A DNA stretch of 64,000 nt from Onishia niordana (GTDB lineage: Bacteria; Pseudomonadota; Gammaproteobacteria; Pseudomonadales; Halomonadaceae): the NCBI RefSeq assembly GCF_004798965.1, contig NZ_SDSD01000002.1, forward strand, positions 124,001 through 188,000. Direction: 5' to 3'. The translations under genes and the position numbers were made by a program. The notes under the pieces are model-generated. The model was not told the DNA's origin and did not search any database. It saw only the letters and a program-made list of their open reading frames with translations. How positions within the stretch are numbered: the stretch's first letter is position 1; every line of letters begins with the position of its first letter. This document shows, piece by piece, positions 40,604 through 49,175 of the stretch.

Positions 40604-40637
40604 CGATGCCCTGCCTTTCGGCAGGGCATCGTCGTTT
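40604..40637 (+). terminator. Terminator of the symporter gene
   Basis: A 12-bp perfect stem (40604-40615 with 40620-40631), loop TTTC, then TCGTTT. It lies 27 bases past the stop. Confidence 0.75.
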
Positions 40638-40745
40638 GCGGCAGGCGTTGAGGGCAGTAATGTCTGTATCGGTGGGATATGGGTCATTGTGGACTTCACC
40701 TCGTGCACCCAAACTGCAGGACATCGCCCTTTCAGGAAGTCACGC

Positions 40746-41774
40746 ATGCCCACCTCGTCTACCCCGGTCACGCCCCGCCGCATTGCGCTGCTTGCCTACC
40801 CCGATTGCCAGGTCCTCGACGTCTGCGGCCCTTGGCAAGTCTTCGCCAGCGCCAACGAGTGCGCAGGCCACGCCCTCTATGCCCTCGAGCTGGTGGCCCG
40901 CGCCAGCGGCCCCCTGACCACCAATGGCGGCCTGACAATAATGGCCGACACCGACTGGGCGGGACTAGACGCAACAGGCGCGCCGGATACCCTGCTGGTA
41001 GCCGGTGGCAGCGGCGTCTTCTCGCAATGCAGGGCCGGGCACCATATCGACGACCTACGCGAGATAGCTACGCGAGTCCGGCGTCTCGGCGCCGTCTGCA
41101 CAGGAGCCTTCCTGCTGGCCAGAGCCGGGTTACTCGACGGGCACCGAGCCACCACCCACTGGCGTCATGCAAAGGCGCTGGCCCAGGCGCACCCAGAGGT
41201 GTGCGTCGAGCCCGACGCCCTCTATGTAGAGGACCGTGGACGCTATACCAGCGCGGGAGTGACGGCCGGCATCGACCTTGCGCTGTCACTGGTCGAGGCC
41301 GACCATGGCAGCGAGCTGGCCGGCCGCGTCGCCCGTGAGCTGGTAATGTTCCTGCATCGCCCGGGCGATCAGGCCCAATTCAGCGAGGTGTTGCGCCATC
41401 AGCAAGGCACGGCCGGCCCGCTACGCGAACTACTGGATCGGCTGCATGCCGATCCCGCTGCCGCTCACGATCTGGAAAGCATGGCCACTCGCGTGGCGGT
41501 CACACCGCGCCACCTGTCGCGACTGTTCCAACGTCATCTCGACACCACGCCCGGCGCCTATCTCACGCGCCTGCGCTTGGATAGTGCCCGGCGTCAGCTG
41601 CTTGCGGCTCGTCCCGCGCCATCCCTGGAGCGCCTCGCCGACCAGTGGCGGCTGGGCGGCGCCGAACAGCTGCGCCGGCTCTTCCATCGCCATTACGGCG
41701 TCTCACCATCGGTCTACCGTCAACGCTTCGGCGCTCATTCTTGCCAACTCGAGGACACATTCCCATGCCACTGA
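40746..41774 (+). CDS. GlxA-type transcriptional regulator (DJ-1/PfpI domain + AraC DNA-binding)
   Basis: A 342-residue regulator. Residues about 12-185 form a DJ-1/PfpI-like amidotransferase domain (RRIALLAYPDCQVLDVCGPWQVF, LLVAGGSG, nucleophile elbow AVCTGAFLLARAGLLDG, ATTHW). Residues about 235-330 form an AraC-type helix-turn-helix pair (MATRVAVTPRHLSRLFQRHL, LADQWRLGGAEQLRRLFHRHYGVSPSVYR). Relatives respond to quaternary amines, amino acids or other small ligands; the one here is unknown. AGGAA precedes the ATG at 40746. The last 10 bases overlap the next gene, an MFS transporter, likely its own target. Confidence 0.9.
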   Translation: MPTSSTPVTPRRIALLAYPDCQVLDVCGPWQVFASANECAGHALYALELVARASGPLTTNGGLTIMADTDWAGLDATGAPDTLLVAGGSGVFSQCRAGHHIDDLREIATRVRRLGAVCTGAFLLARAGLLDGHRATTHWRHAKALAQAHPEVCVEPDALYVEDRGRYTSAGVTAGIDLALSLVEADHGSELAGRVARELVMFLHRPGDQAQFSEVLRHQQGTAGPLRELLDRLHADPAAAHDLESMATRVAVTPRHLSRLFQRHLDTTPGAYLTRLRLDSARRQLLAARPAPSLERLADQWRLGGAEQLRRLFHRHYGVSPSVYRQRFGAHSCQLEDTFPCH

Positions 41775-42943
41775 GTGTCTTGCTGCTTTCGTTGTGTCAG
41801 GCGCTTTTGATCAGCGGCAACATCCTGCTGATCGCCGTCTCGCCGCTGATCGGCGCTCAGCTCGCGCCCTCCTCCGCCTGGTCTACCGCTCCGGTGGCGA
41901 CCCAATGGCTGGGCCTGATGTGTGCCACCGTGCCCGCCTCACTGATCATGGCCCGCTTCGGCCGGCGCCGAGGCTTTCTGCTTGGCAACCTGATCGGGCT
42001 CGCCGGCGTCGCGGCGGCCTGCGAGGCACTGATCCACACGGATTTCTGGCGTTTCATGCTCGCTACCTGGTTGCTCGGCATCGGCATCGGCTTTGGCCAG
42101 CTGTATCGCTTCGCCGCCATCGAAGTGGCGCCGGTGCACCATCGCGATCGGGCCATCGGCCTCGTCATGGGGGGCGGTGTGCTGGCGGCGTTCTTCGGTC
42201 CCTGGCTTGCCAATACCAGCCGTGGGCTTGGGGACACGCCCTTCCTGGCAAGCTTTCTGGGGCTCGGGGCGCTCTATGTCCTAGCGCTTCTGGTACTTGC
42301 CCTCATCCGCCTGCCGCCACCCGAGACAACCCATGAACCCGGCAGCGCACGTCCCCTGGGCCAGGTGCTACGTCAGCCGGCCTTCATCGTCGCCGTGCTG
42401 TCGGGACTGATCGGCTATGGCGTCATGAACCTCGCCATGACTGCCACACCGTTGGCCATGAACGCAGCAGGCCACGACTTTGCCCATGTCGCCACCACCA
42501 TCCAGTGGCACGTGCTGGCGATGTTTCTGCCGTCTTTCTTCACCGGCCACCTGAGTGCGCGTTTCGGAGCGCGAACCATGATCGTGCTGGGTTGCCTGCT
42601 GCTCGCCGCGAGCGGCCTGGTGGCACAGATTGACCAGAGCATTGGCAGCTTCTACGGCGGGCTGATACTGCTAGGGCTTGGCTGGAACTTCACCTTCCTT
42701 CCCGCCACCGGCCTGCTCACCGAGAGCTACCGCCCGGCAGAGAAAGCCCGTACCCAGGCCACCAATGAATTCCTGGTGTTTTCTACCGTCGCCGTCACTG
42801 CCTTGATCGCCGGCCCACTAGTCAGCGAGCTGGGCTGGTCTCGTCTGAATGCCCTACTGATTCCGCTGTCGCTTGCGCCTATCCTGGCGCTTGCCTGGCA
42901 GCGACTTGCCAGCCGGGCGCCACACCCGCACATTGGAGGCTGA
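41765..42943 (+). CDS. MFS transporter
   Basis: A 392-residue carrier with about 12 hydrophobic segments. The between-helix 2 and 3 motif is MARFGRRRGFLLGN (consensus GxLaDrxGrkrxl), and GHLSARFGARTMIVLG is its copy in the second half. Substrate unknown; the pattern fits the broad drug/metabolite efflux group. The start at 41765 (GAGGACA upstream) overlaps the regulator gene by 10 bases, a strong sign that the regulator and transporter are co-expressed. ycjX begins 25 bases downstream, so read-through is likely. Confidence 0.88.
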   Translation: MPLSVLLLSLCQALLISGNILLIAVSPLIGAQLAPSSAWSTAPVATQWLGLMCATVPASLIMARFGRRRGFLLGNLIGLAGVAAACEALIHTDFWRFMLATWLLGIGIGFGQLYRFAAIEVAPVHHRDRAIGLVMGGGVLAAFFGPWLANTSRGLGDTPFLASFLGLGALYVLALLVLALIRLPPPETTHEPGSARPLGQVLRQPAFIVAVLSGLIGYGVMNLAMTATPLAMNAAGHDFAHVATTIQWHVLAMFLPSFFTGHLSARFGARTMIVLGCLLLAASGLVAQIDQSIGSFYGGLILLGLGWNFTFLPATGLLTESYRPAEKARTQATNEFLVFSTVAVTALIAGPLVSELGWSRLNALLIPLSLAPILALAWQRLASRAPHPHIGG

Positions 42944-42968
42944 ACTTTTCGCTGAACGGAACTCTCCC

Positions 42969-44360
42969 ATGCGCCAGCCACTGGCTCGCGAACTTCATGA
43001 TCTTATCGAACGCGGTCGTGACCGCCAGCTACGCCTGGCGGTCACCGGCCTGTCTCGTGCCGGCAAGACGGCTTTTCTGACCTCGCTGGTCCACCAGCTT
43101 CGCCACGCCGGGCTCGAGGCGCGCCTCGATCTGCTGCCCGCTGCCCGGGAGGGACGCCTGCTCGGCGCCAAGCGCATCGCACAACAGGACCTTGGTGTAC
43201 CGCGTTTCCCCTATGACCCGGCCATGGCAGCGCTGGATGCCGCCCCCCCGCGCTGGCCCGACCCGACCCGCGGCATCAGCGAGCTACGTCTGGCGATCCG
43301 TTACCGGCCCAAACGCCGTGGTTTCCTGGGCCCGGAGGTCGCGACCCTGACCCTGGATCTGATCGATTACCCCGGTGAATGGCTACTCGACCTGCCACTC
43401 TTGGATCACGACTATCTCAGCTGGAGCGCCTCTCGCCCTCAGCGCGATGACGGCGAGTACGCGGCGCTATTCGCCGAATGGCGCTCGCTCGTGGCCGAAC
43501 TCGACCCCGCCGCCACCGCCGACGAAGCGCATCTGGCAAGGATCGCCGAGGCCTACGCCACTGGCCTGCGGGCCGCCCGCGAAGCCGGCTTCGCCGATCT
43601 GCAACCCGGGCGCTTCCTGCTGCCCGGCGAGCTCGACGGCGCGCCGGTGCTGCAGTTCTTCCCGCTGCCCGGGCTTGGTGAAGATGATCTCGACCGGCTC
43701 AAGGCCCTGCCGGCTGACAGCGTCTATCAGACCCTGGCCAGTCGCTTCGACTATTATCAGCGGCATATCGTCAAACCCTTCTATCTGGACCATTTCCGGC
43801 GCTTCGACCGCCAGCTCGTGCTGGTCGACGTGCTCGGCGCCTTGAATGCCGGACCAGATCGTTTCGCCGACCTTTCCAGGGCGCTTGGCACGCTGATGAA
43901 GAGCTTCGATTATGGCCGCCGTAGTCTACTGTCGCGGCTGTTCACGCCGCGTATCGACCGCCTGGCCATTGCTGCCACCAAGGCCGATCATGTAACGCCG
44001 GAGCAGCATCCGCATCTGGTCACCCTGCTCGAAGCCCTATTGGCCGAACCGCTCAAGGACCTTCGCTTCGCCGACGTGCCGGTCAAGGCCTTCTCACTGG
44101 CGTCGATCCGCACGACCAGTGCCCATCGCGTCGAGCATCAGGGACGCAGTACGCCGGCACTGCGCGGCATCACTCTGGACAATGAGTCGGTGCTGGTCTT
44201 TCCCGGAGAGGTGCCGCCAAGGCTTCCCAATGCAGACTTCTGGGCTCGCCAGGGGTTTGACTTCCGCGCCTTCCGCCCCGCACCGCGAGGCGAGGGGGCA
44301 CTTCCCCATATCCGCCTCGACGCAACCCTCGACTGGCTGCTCGGAGACAAGCTGCAATGA
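42969..44360 (+). CDS. ycjX: YcjX-like P-loop GTPase family protein
   Basis: The 463-residue protein starts MRQPLARELHDLIERGRDRQLRLAVTGLSRAGKTAFLTSLVHQLR, with a Walker A GLSRAGKT near residue 29. Other family blocks are LDLIDYPGEWLLDLPLL, a probable switch region, YQRHIVKPFYLDHF, RQLVLVDVLGALNAG, and LAIAATKADHV, which resembles a guanine-specificity NKxD motif. In E. coli ycjX-ycjF is part of the phage-shock (psp) neighbourhood; no pspA/pspF is here. ATGA overlap with ycjF shows tight coupling. Its biochemical role is unproven. Confidence 0.92.
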   Translation: MRQPLARELHDLIERGRDRQLRLAVTGLSRAGKTAFLTSLVHQLRHAGLEARLDLLPAAREGRLLGAKRIAQQDLGVPRFPYDPAMAALDAAPPRWPDPTRGISELRLAIRYRPKRRGFLGPEVATLTLDLIDYPGEWLLDLPLLDHDYLSWSASRPQRDDGEYAALFAEWRSLVAELDPAATADEAHLARIAEAYATGLRAAREAGFADLQPGRFLLPGELDGAPVLQFFPLPGLGEDDLDRLKALPADSVYQTLASRFDYYQRHIVKPFYLDHFRRFDRQLVLVDVLGALNAGPDRFADLSRALGTLMKSFDYGRRSLLSRLFTPRIDRLAIAATKADHVTPEQHPHLVTLLEALLAEPLKDLRFADVPVKAFSLASIRTTSAHRVEHQGRSTPALRGITLDNESVLVFPGEVPPRLPNADFWARQGFDFRAFRPAPRGEGALPHIRLDATLDWLLGDKLQ

Positions 44361-45412
44361 CCGACCCCCGACCCTCTCAGCGCTTCACGGTCGATCCCAC
44401 GCTCGAGACCGGCCTTGGCCAGCAGGATCCGCGCCCCGCCACGGCCTTCCCGGACACTCAGGCAAGCCGCCCTCTTGAGGAAGACGCGGCAGAAACCGAC
44501 CTGGCCTCGAGCCTGGCCCGTCCACGGCGGCGACGCTGGGGGCTGATGGGCCTGTTGGGCAGCGGTCTGCTGTTGGGCGCCGTCGAGGCCGCCGAGTCCA
44601 CCTTCACCGCCGCCCTGAACGGCGACTGGCTCGCCGGTGCCTGGAGTCTCCTGCTGCTCGCCGGTGTAGGTCTCGCCGGCAAGGCACTGACCAAAGAGCT
44701 GCTGCGACTGCGCCGCCTGCGTCGACATGGCGCCCTGCGCGATCATTTGGCCGAGCTTTCCCAGGCCAAGCCAGATGAGGCACAGCGTCTTGCCGAGTCG
44801 CTACGCGATAGACTCGGCCTGGATAGCGATCACCCTCACTGGCAGGGCTATCTCGCCGCACAGGACGATCATCACGGTGGCGCCGAGCAGCGTGTGCTGC
44901 TGGCCCACCACCTGCTCGCCCCCCGCGATCGAGAGGCACGGCGACTCATCGCCCGCATGTCGGGCGACACCGCCGTGCTGGTCGCGGCGAGCCCGCTTGG
45001 GCTCTTGGACATGGCACTGGTGGCGTGGCGCAACTTGGCCATGATCGACCGCCTGGCGCGCCTTTACGGGCTTGAGCTTGGCTATGCCAGCCGCCTCCGG
45101 CTCTTTCGCCAGGTACTCTATAACGTCGCCTTTGCCGGCAGCAGCGAGCTTGCCGGCGATATCGGCATGGAGTGGTTGTCGATGGATCTCGCCGGGCGGC
45201 TCTCGACCCGGGCCGCTCAGGGGCTCGGCGTCGGGCTGATGAGCGCGCGCCTCGGGCTCAAGGCACTGGGGCTTGCACGGCCCCTGCCCTTTGAAAACGG
45301 CGAGGCACCGCGGCTGGTCGAGCTGCGCCGCGAGCTGTGGCAACGCCTGTCCCGACTCGATGATGCTGCAAGCCAGAAGCGTGGCACGTCGACTGGCAGC
45401 TCTGATGACTAG
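44357..45412 (+). CDS. ycjF: YcjF-like membrane protein (TIGR01620/DUF697)
   Basis: The 351-residue protein has a disordered acidic N-terminus (about residues 1-57), then two membrane helices (WGLMGLLGSGLLLGAVEA, LAGAWSLLLLAGVGLAGKAL). A soluble helical region follows, then AVLVAASPLGLLDMALVAWRNLAMIDRLARLYGLELGYASRLRLFRQVLYNVAFAGSSELAGD, the DUF697 block (read as MALVAWRNLAMIDRLARLYG). It is the usual partner of ycjX, with an overlapping start. It is likely an inner-membrane anchor for YcjX; function unknown. Confidence 0.92.
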   Translation: MTDPRPSQRFTVDPTLETGLGQQDPRPATAFPDTQASRPLEEDAAETDLASSLARPRRRRWGLMGLLGSGLLLGAVEAAESTFTAALNGDWLAGAWSLLLLAGVGLAGKALTKELLRLRRLRRHGALRDHLAELSQAKPDEAQRLAESLRDRLGLDSDHPHWQGYLAAQDDHHGGAEQRVLLAHHLLAPRDREARRLIARMSGDTAVLVAASPLGLLDMALVAWRNLAMIDRLARLYGLELGYASRLRLFRQVLYNVAFAGSSELAGDIGMEWLSMDLAGRLSTRAAQGLGVGLMSARLGLKALGLARPLPFENGEAPRLVELRRELWQRLSRLDDAASQKRGTSTGSSDD

Positions 45413-45423
45413 TGTTAAGAGTG

Positions 45424-45437
45424 TTGACCGGGATCAA
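45424..45437. promoter_or_regulatory. FNR/Anr-like box upstream of uspA
   Basis: TTGAC-CGGG-ATCAA matches the FNR/Anr consensus TTGAT-N4-ATCAA at 9 of 10 half-site positions. It is centred about 63 bases before the uspA ATG, a plausible activator position. This predicts induction when oxygen is low, as known for several universal stress proteins in Pseudomonas. Confidence 0.6.
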
Positions 45438-45493
45438 GTCAGCAAGGGGAGGTTTGGCTAGCATGGAAGGATATCCACCAAGGAGATGATGCC

Positions 45494-45934
45494 ATGTTCA
45501 AGTCGGTCATGGTGCCCGTCGATGGGTCAGAACACGCCCGCAAGGCGCTCGAAGTCGCCTGCCAGCTGATCAAGAATAGCGATACCACCCTGCATATCCT
45601 GCATATTCCACAAGCGCTGGCACACGAGACCACGCTGATCTGGGGGCTCGGCGCGGTGACGCTGGAAACGACGTCAAACGAGCTTGAAAAATACGGCCGC
45701 GAGCTGATCGACCGGGCCGCCCGGGAAGCGACCGCCATGGGCGCCAAGCACGTCGACACGACCCTCGCCCAGGGCGAGCCCAGCCGCACCATCCTCGAGC
45801 AGGCCAAGCGACTCGAGGCCGATGCGATCGTGATGGGCAGCCGCGGGCTCGGCGACTTCTCGAGCCTGGTGGTAGGTGGCGTCTCACACAAGGTCAGCCA
45901 CGCCGCCGAGTGCACCGTCATCACCGTGCATTAG
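45494..45934 (+). CDS. Universal stress protein UspA family
   Basis: The 146-residue protein is a single Usp domain: MFKSVMVPVDGSEHARKALEVA at the start, and the ATP-binding motif MGSRGLGDFSSLVVGGVSHKVSHAAECTVITV (pattern G-x2-G-x9-G-[ST]) at the end, here with GSRGLG and GGVSHK. Such proteins bind ATP and help survival in stress. AAGGAG lies 9 bases before the ATG. The FNR-like box upstream suggests control by oxygen. It is a single gene with a strong shared terminator. Confidence 0.93.
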   Translation: MFKSVMVPVDGSEHARKALEVACQLIKNSDTTLHILHIPQALAHETTLIWGLGAVTLETTSNELEKYGRELIDRAAREATAMGAKHVDTTLAQGEPSRTILEQAKRLEADAIVMGSRGLGDFSSLVVGGVSHKVSHAAECTVITVH

Positions 45935-45962
45935 CGCTGACGGGCCATATGTCGAGCATCAA

Positions 45963-45998
45963 ACGCATCAGCCCCGCCAATCGGCGGGGCTGATGCGT
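45963..45998. terminator. Bidirectional 16-bp hairpin between uspA and the ABC ATPase gene
   Basis: 45963-45978 pair perfectly with 45983-45998 around AATC. It lies 29 bases past the uspA stop and 50 bases past the convergent ABC-transporter operon. Short T-rich ends on both strands. Confidence 0.8.
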
Positions 45999-46047
45999 GT
46001 TAAGCCGGTCGAGATTCTGCCTAACACACCCCAGGGGCCTCCTGAGC

Positions 46048-47169
46048 TCAGGCGAGCCGACCTTCGCTATCCGGGTCGAAGAGCACCGCCCGGCTCATGT
46101 CGACGCGAAGCGCCAGGCGTTCACCGGCCGCCGCCGGACACTTGGGCCCCACGCGCGCCGTTATTTCCCCTTCCCCCAGCGGCAGACGCAGCAGAATATC
46201 CGCCCCGGTAGGCTCGACGACCGTCACCCTCGCCTCGAGCAGTGTGCCCTCCTGCTGTCCCTCGAGCCGCGCGTCCTGCTCGCTCAAGTGCTCAGGACGC
46301 AGACCCAGCACCACCGGCTGGTTGAGCCGGCCAGCAAGCGCCGCGGTCACTCGGTTCCCAGGCCAGGGCAGCACCAGCGCCTCCTCCCCGGGGGTTTCGA
46401 TACGCAGCCGGTAGTCGCCGACCTGCCCTTCGAGGGTCGCGGTGATGAAGTTCATCGACGGCGAGCCCATGAAACCGGCCACGAACATGTCGACCGGGTC
46501 GTTATAGACCTCGTCCGGCGAGCCAAGCTGCAGGATATGGCCGTCGCGCATCACCGCGATGCTGTCGGCAAGCGTCATGGCCTCGATCTGGTCGTGGGTG
46601 ACGTAGACGATGGTGGTGCCCAGGCGCTGGTGCAGCTTCTTGATCTCGGTGCGCATCTCGACACGCAGCTTGGCATCGAGGTTGGAGAGCGGCTCGTCGA
46701 ACAGATAGATCTGCGGCTCACGAGCCAGCGCCCGGCCCATCGCCACCCGCTGGCGCTGGCCGCCGGAGAGCTGGGCCGGCTTGCGCTCGAGCAGGTGGGT
46801 GATCTGCAGAAGGTCCGCGACCCGCTCGACGGCCTGCTCGCGCTCGGGCTTGGGCACCTTGCGCATCTCCAGGCCGAAGGCGATGTTCTGGCGCACCGTC
46901 ATGCTCGGATAGAGCGCATAGGACTGAAAGACCATGGCGATATCGCGTTCGGCGGGCGTGCGCCAGGTGATGTCGTCGCCACCGATCAGGATCTGGCCAT
47001 CGGTGACCGGCTCGAGGCCGGCGATGGCGTTCATCAGGGTCGACTTGCCGCAGCCCGAGGGCCCGACCAGGATCAGGAACTCGCCGGAGTCGATGGCCAG
47101 GCTGACGTCCTTGAGTACCCGGGTGCTGCCGAAGTCCTTGCGGACCTCGCGAATTTCCAACGCTGACAT
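46048..47169 (-). CDS. gtsD: Sugar ABC transporter ATP-binding protein (GtsD/UgpC-like)
   Basis: Drives the importer from the cytosolic face. The 373-residue subunit has Walker A GPSGCGKST near residue 37, VFQSYALYPSMTV, the signature LSGGQRQRVAMGRAL, Walker B IYLFDEPLSNLDAKLR, and the switch histidine in YVTHDQIEAM. A C-terminal TOBE-type regulatory domain (GLRPEHLSEQ) follows, as in MalK/UgpC. GAGG precedes the ATG. It is last in the operon gtsABCD. The symbol rests on operon layout and is less certain than the family. Confidence 0.85.
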   Translation of the reverse strand: MSALEIREVRKDFGSTRVLKDVSLAIDSGEFLILVGPSGCGKSTLMNAIAGLEPVTDGQILIGGDDITWRTPAERDIAMVFQSYALYPSMTVRQNIAFGLEMRKVPKPEREQAVERVADLLQITHLLERKPAQLSGGQRQRVAMGRALAREPQIYLFDEPLSNLDAKLRVEMRTEIKKLHQRLGTTIVYVTHDQIEAMTLADSIAVMRDGHILQLGSPDEVYNDPVDMFVAGFMGSPSMNFITATLEGQVGDYRLRIETPGEEALVLPWPGNRVTAALAGRLNQPVVLGLRPEHLSEQDARLEGQQEGTLLEARVTVVEPTGADILLRLPLGEGEITARVGPKCPAAAGERLALRVDMSRAVLFDPDSEGRLA

Positions 47170-47286
47170 GATGATTACCTCGTTATTGTTCGCATCGTGA
47201 TGGCTAGGCCGCGGCGACCGAGCGCCGCCAGTTTTCTAGAGCCCTCGGCGCTTTGCCCGAAGAGCACACCGGCCATGAATTCGCCA

Positions 47287-48165
47287 TCAGCCCTTGACCG
47301 AGCCCGCGGTGAGCCCCCGCACGAAATACTTGCCGGCCAGCACATAAACCACCAGCGTCGGCAGCGCGGCGATCATCGCCGCGGCCATGTTGACGTTGTA
47401 TTCCTTCACCCCGGTGGAGGTGTTGACCAGGTTGTTCAGCGCCACAGTGACCGGCTGAGTGTCATGGGCCGAGAAGGCCACGCCGAACAGGAAGTCGTTC
47501 CAGATCTGGGTGAACTGCCAGATCACCGAGACCACGATGATCGGTGCCGATACTGGCAGCAGGATGCGCCAGAAGATGCGGAAGAAGCCCGCGCCGTCGA
47601 GCTTGGCCGCCGACACCAGCTCGCTGGGCACCGCGACGTAGAAGTTGCGGAAGAACAGGGTGGTGAAGGCGATGCCGAACACCACGTGCACCAGCACCAG
47701 GCCCGCCCGGGAGCTCGACAGCCCCAACCAGCCAAGCGTCTGCGCCATCGGCAACAGCACCACCTGAAAGGGGATGAAGCAGCCGAACAGCATCAGCGCG
47801 AATACGAGCTCCGAGCCGCGGAAGCGCCACTTGGTCAGGGCGTAACCGTTCAGGGCACCGACCACGGTGGAGATGGCCACAGCCGGGATCACGATGGCGA
47901 AGGAGTTCCAGAAGTAGCCCCCCACCCCCTCGCAGCGCATGCCGGTGCAAGCCTCGCCCCAGGCAGTGATCCAGGGCGCGAGGGTCGGGTTCTCGGGCAG
48001 TGCCAGCAGGGTTCCAGCACCGATCTCGTCGAGCGGCTTGATCGAGGTCAGCAGCATGATCAAAAGCGGCAGCAGGTACACAAGCCCCATGACGATCAGC
48101 ACGGCATAGAGCACCGCCCGGGCCAGCCGCGCGCCCGGGGTACGGCGACGAATCACGTTATCCAT
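47287..48165 (-). CDS. gtsC: Sugar ABC transporter permease (GtsC/MalG-like)
   Basis: A 292-residue inner-membrane subunit with six hydrophobic segments (AVLYAVLIVMGLVYLLPLLIML first). The cytosolic EAA loop SAAKLDGAGFFRIFWRILLPVSAP, with its conserved D-G-A-x8-P spacing, contacts the ATPase. N-terminal TSIKPLDE and C-terminal end KYFVRGLTAGSVKG are typical of MalG-type permeases. It overlaps the other permease gene by 8 bases. Confidence 0.88.
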   Translation of the reverse strand: MDNVIRRRTPGARLARAVLYAVLIVMGLVYLLPLLIMLLTSIKPLDEIGAGTLLALPENPTLAPWITAWGEACTGMRCEGVGGYFWNSFAIVIPAVAISTVVGALNGYALTKWRFRGSELVFALMLFGCFIPFQVVLLPMAQTLGWLGLSSSRAGLVLVHVVFGIAFTTLFFRNFYVAVPSELVSAAKLDGAGFFRIFWRILLPVSAPIIVVSVIWQFTQIWNDFLFGVAFSAHDTQPVTVALNNLVNTSTGVKEYNVNMAAAMIAALPTLVVYVLAGKYFVRGLTAGSVKG

Positions 48166-49087
48166 GGCGACGGCTCCGCAGTTCGGAATACAGATAGGGA
48201 ATCAGGATCGCCAACACGCCGCCCAGCATCAGCATGGCACTGGCCGAGCCGAGCCCGATCTGGGCACGAGTGAAGGCATGGGTGTACATGAAGGTGGCCG
48301 GCAGATCCGTTGAATAACCGGGGCCGCCACCGGTCAGCGCCACCACCAGATCGAAGCTCTTGATGGCGATATGCGACAGGATCATCACCGCGCTGAACAC
48401 CACTGGGCGCAGGCAGGGCATCACTACCCGGGCATAGATGCGAGGCAGGCTCGCGCCATCGAGCTGGGCGGCCTTGATGATGCTGTCGTCGATGCCACGC
48501 AGCCCGGCCAGAAACAGCGCCATGACGAAGCCCGAGGCCTGCCAGACGGCGGCGATCACCAGGGTGTAGACCGCCATGTCCGGATTCACCAGCCAGTCGA
48601 AGGTGAAGTTCTCGAAGCCCCAGCCGCGCACCATGGCCTGCAGGCCGAGGCTCGGGTTGAGCAGCCACTTCCAGACCACCCCGGTGACGATGAACGACAG
48701 CGCCATGGGATAGAGATAGATGGTGCGCAGGCTGCCTTCCTGGCGGATGCGCTGGTCGAGCAGGATGGCCAGCCCCGCGCCCAGCGCCAGGCAGATGGCG
48801 ACGAACAGCCCGCCGAACACCATCAGATTGGTGGCGGCCACCCACCAGCGGTCATTGACCATTAGCTGGGCGTATTGGGCGAAGCCAACGAAGTCGTAGC
48901 TCGGCAGCATGCGCGAGTTGGTCAGCGACAGCACGAAAGTCCAGATCATGAAGCCGTAGACGAAGAACAGCGACACGGCGATCGAGGGCGCCAGCACCAG
49001 GCGCGGGATCCAATCGGTCAGCAAGCCAAGCGGCGAGCGCTGGGCTGACGCGCGCGCAGTGCGCCCCCGGGAAAGAGAAGTCGACAT
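48158..49087 (-). CDS. gtsB: Sugar ABC transporter permease (GtsB/MalF-like)
   Basis: The 309-residue subunit has six hydrophobic helices and the EAA loop KAAQLDGASLPRIYARVVMPCLRP. The N-terminal part APSIAVSLFFVYGFMIWTFVLSLTNS and the C-terminal GGPGYSTDLPATFMYTHAF are MalF/UgpA-type features. Together with GtsC it forms the channel. It follows the binding-protein gene by 88 bases. Confidence 0.88.
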   Translation of the reverse strand: MSTSLSRGRTARASAQRSPLGLLTDWIPRLVLAPSIAVSLFFVYGFMIWTFVLSLTNSRMLPSYDFVGFAQYAQLMVNDRWWVAATNLMVFGGLFVAICLALGAGLAILLDQRIRQEGSLRTIYLYPMALSFIVTGVVWKWLLNPSLGLQAMVRGWGFENFTFDWLVNPDMAVYTLVIAAVWQASGFVMALFLAGLRGIDDSIIKAAQLDGASLPRIYARVVMPCLRPVVFSAVMILSHIAIKSFDLVVALTGGGPGYSTDLPATFMYTHAFTRAQIGLGSASAMLMLGGVLAILIPYLYSELRSRRHG

Positions 49088-49175
49088 GAGTACGTCCTCG
49101 AGGCAATGGCCTCGTCAACCATGAGACGGGAGGAGCGCGCCCCGGACAGCGGGTCCGGGGCGCGCGGCGACGGGC

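Noticed and set aside
45997..47166. 389-codon frame antisense to the ABC ATPase gene
   Set aside because: Shadow frame of a GC-rich gene with all ATPase motifs intact on the other strand.
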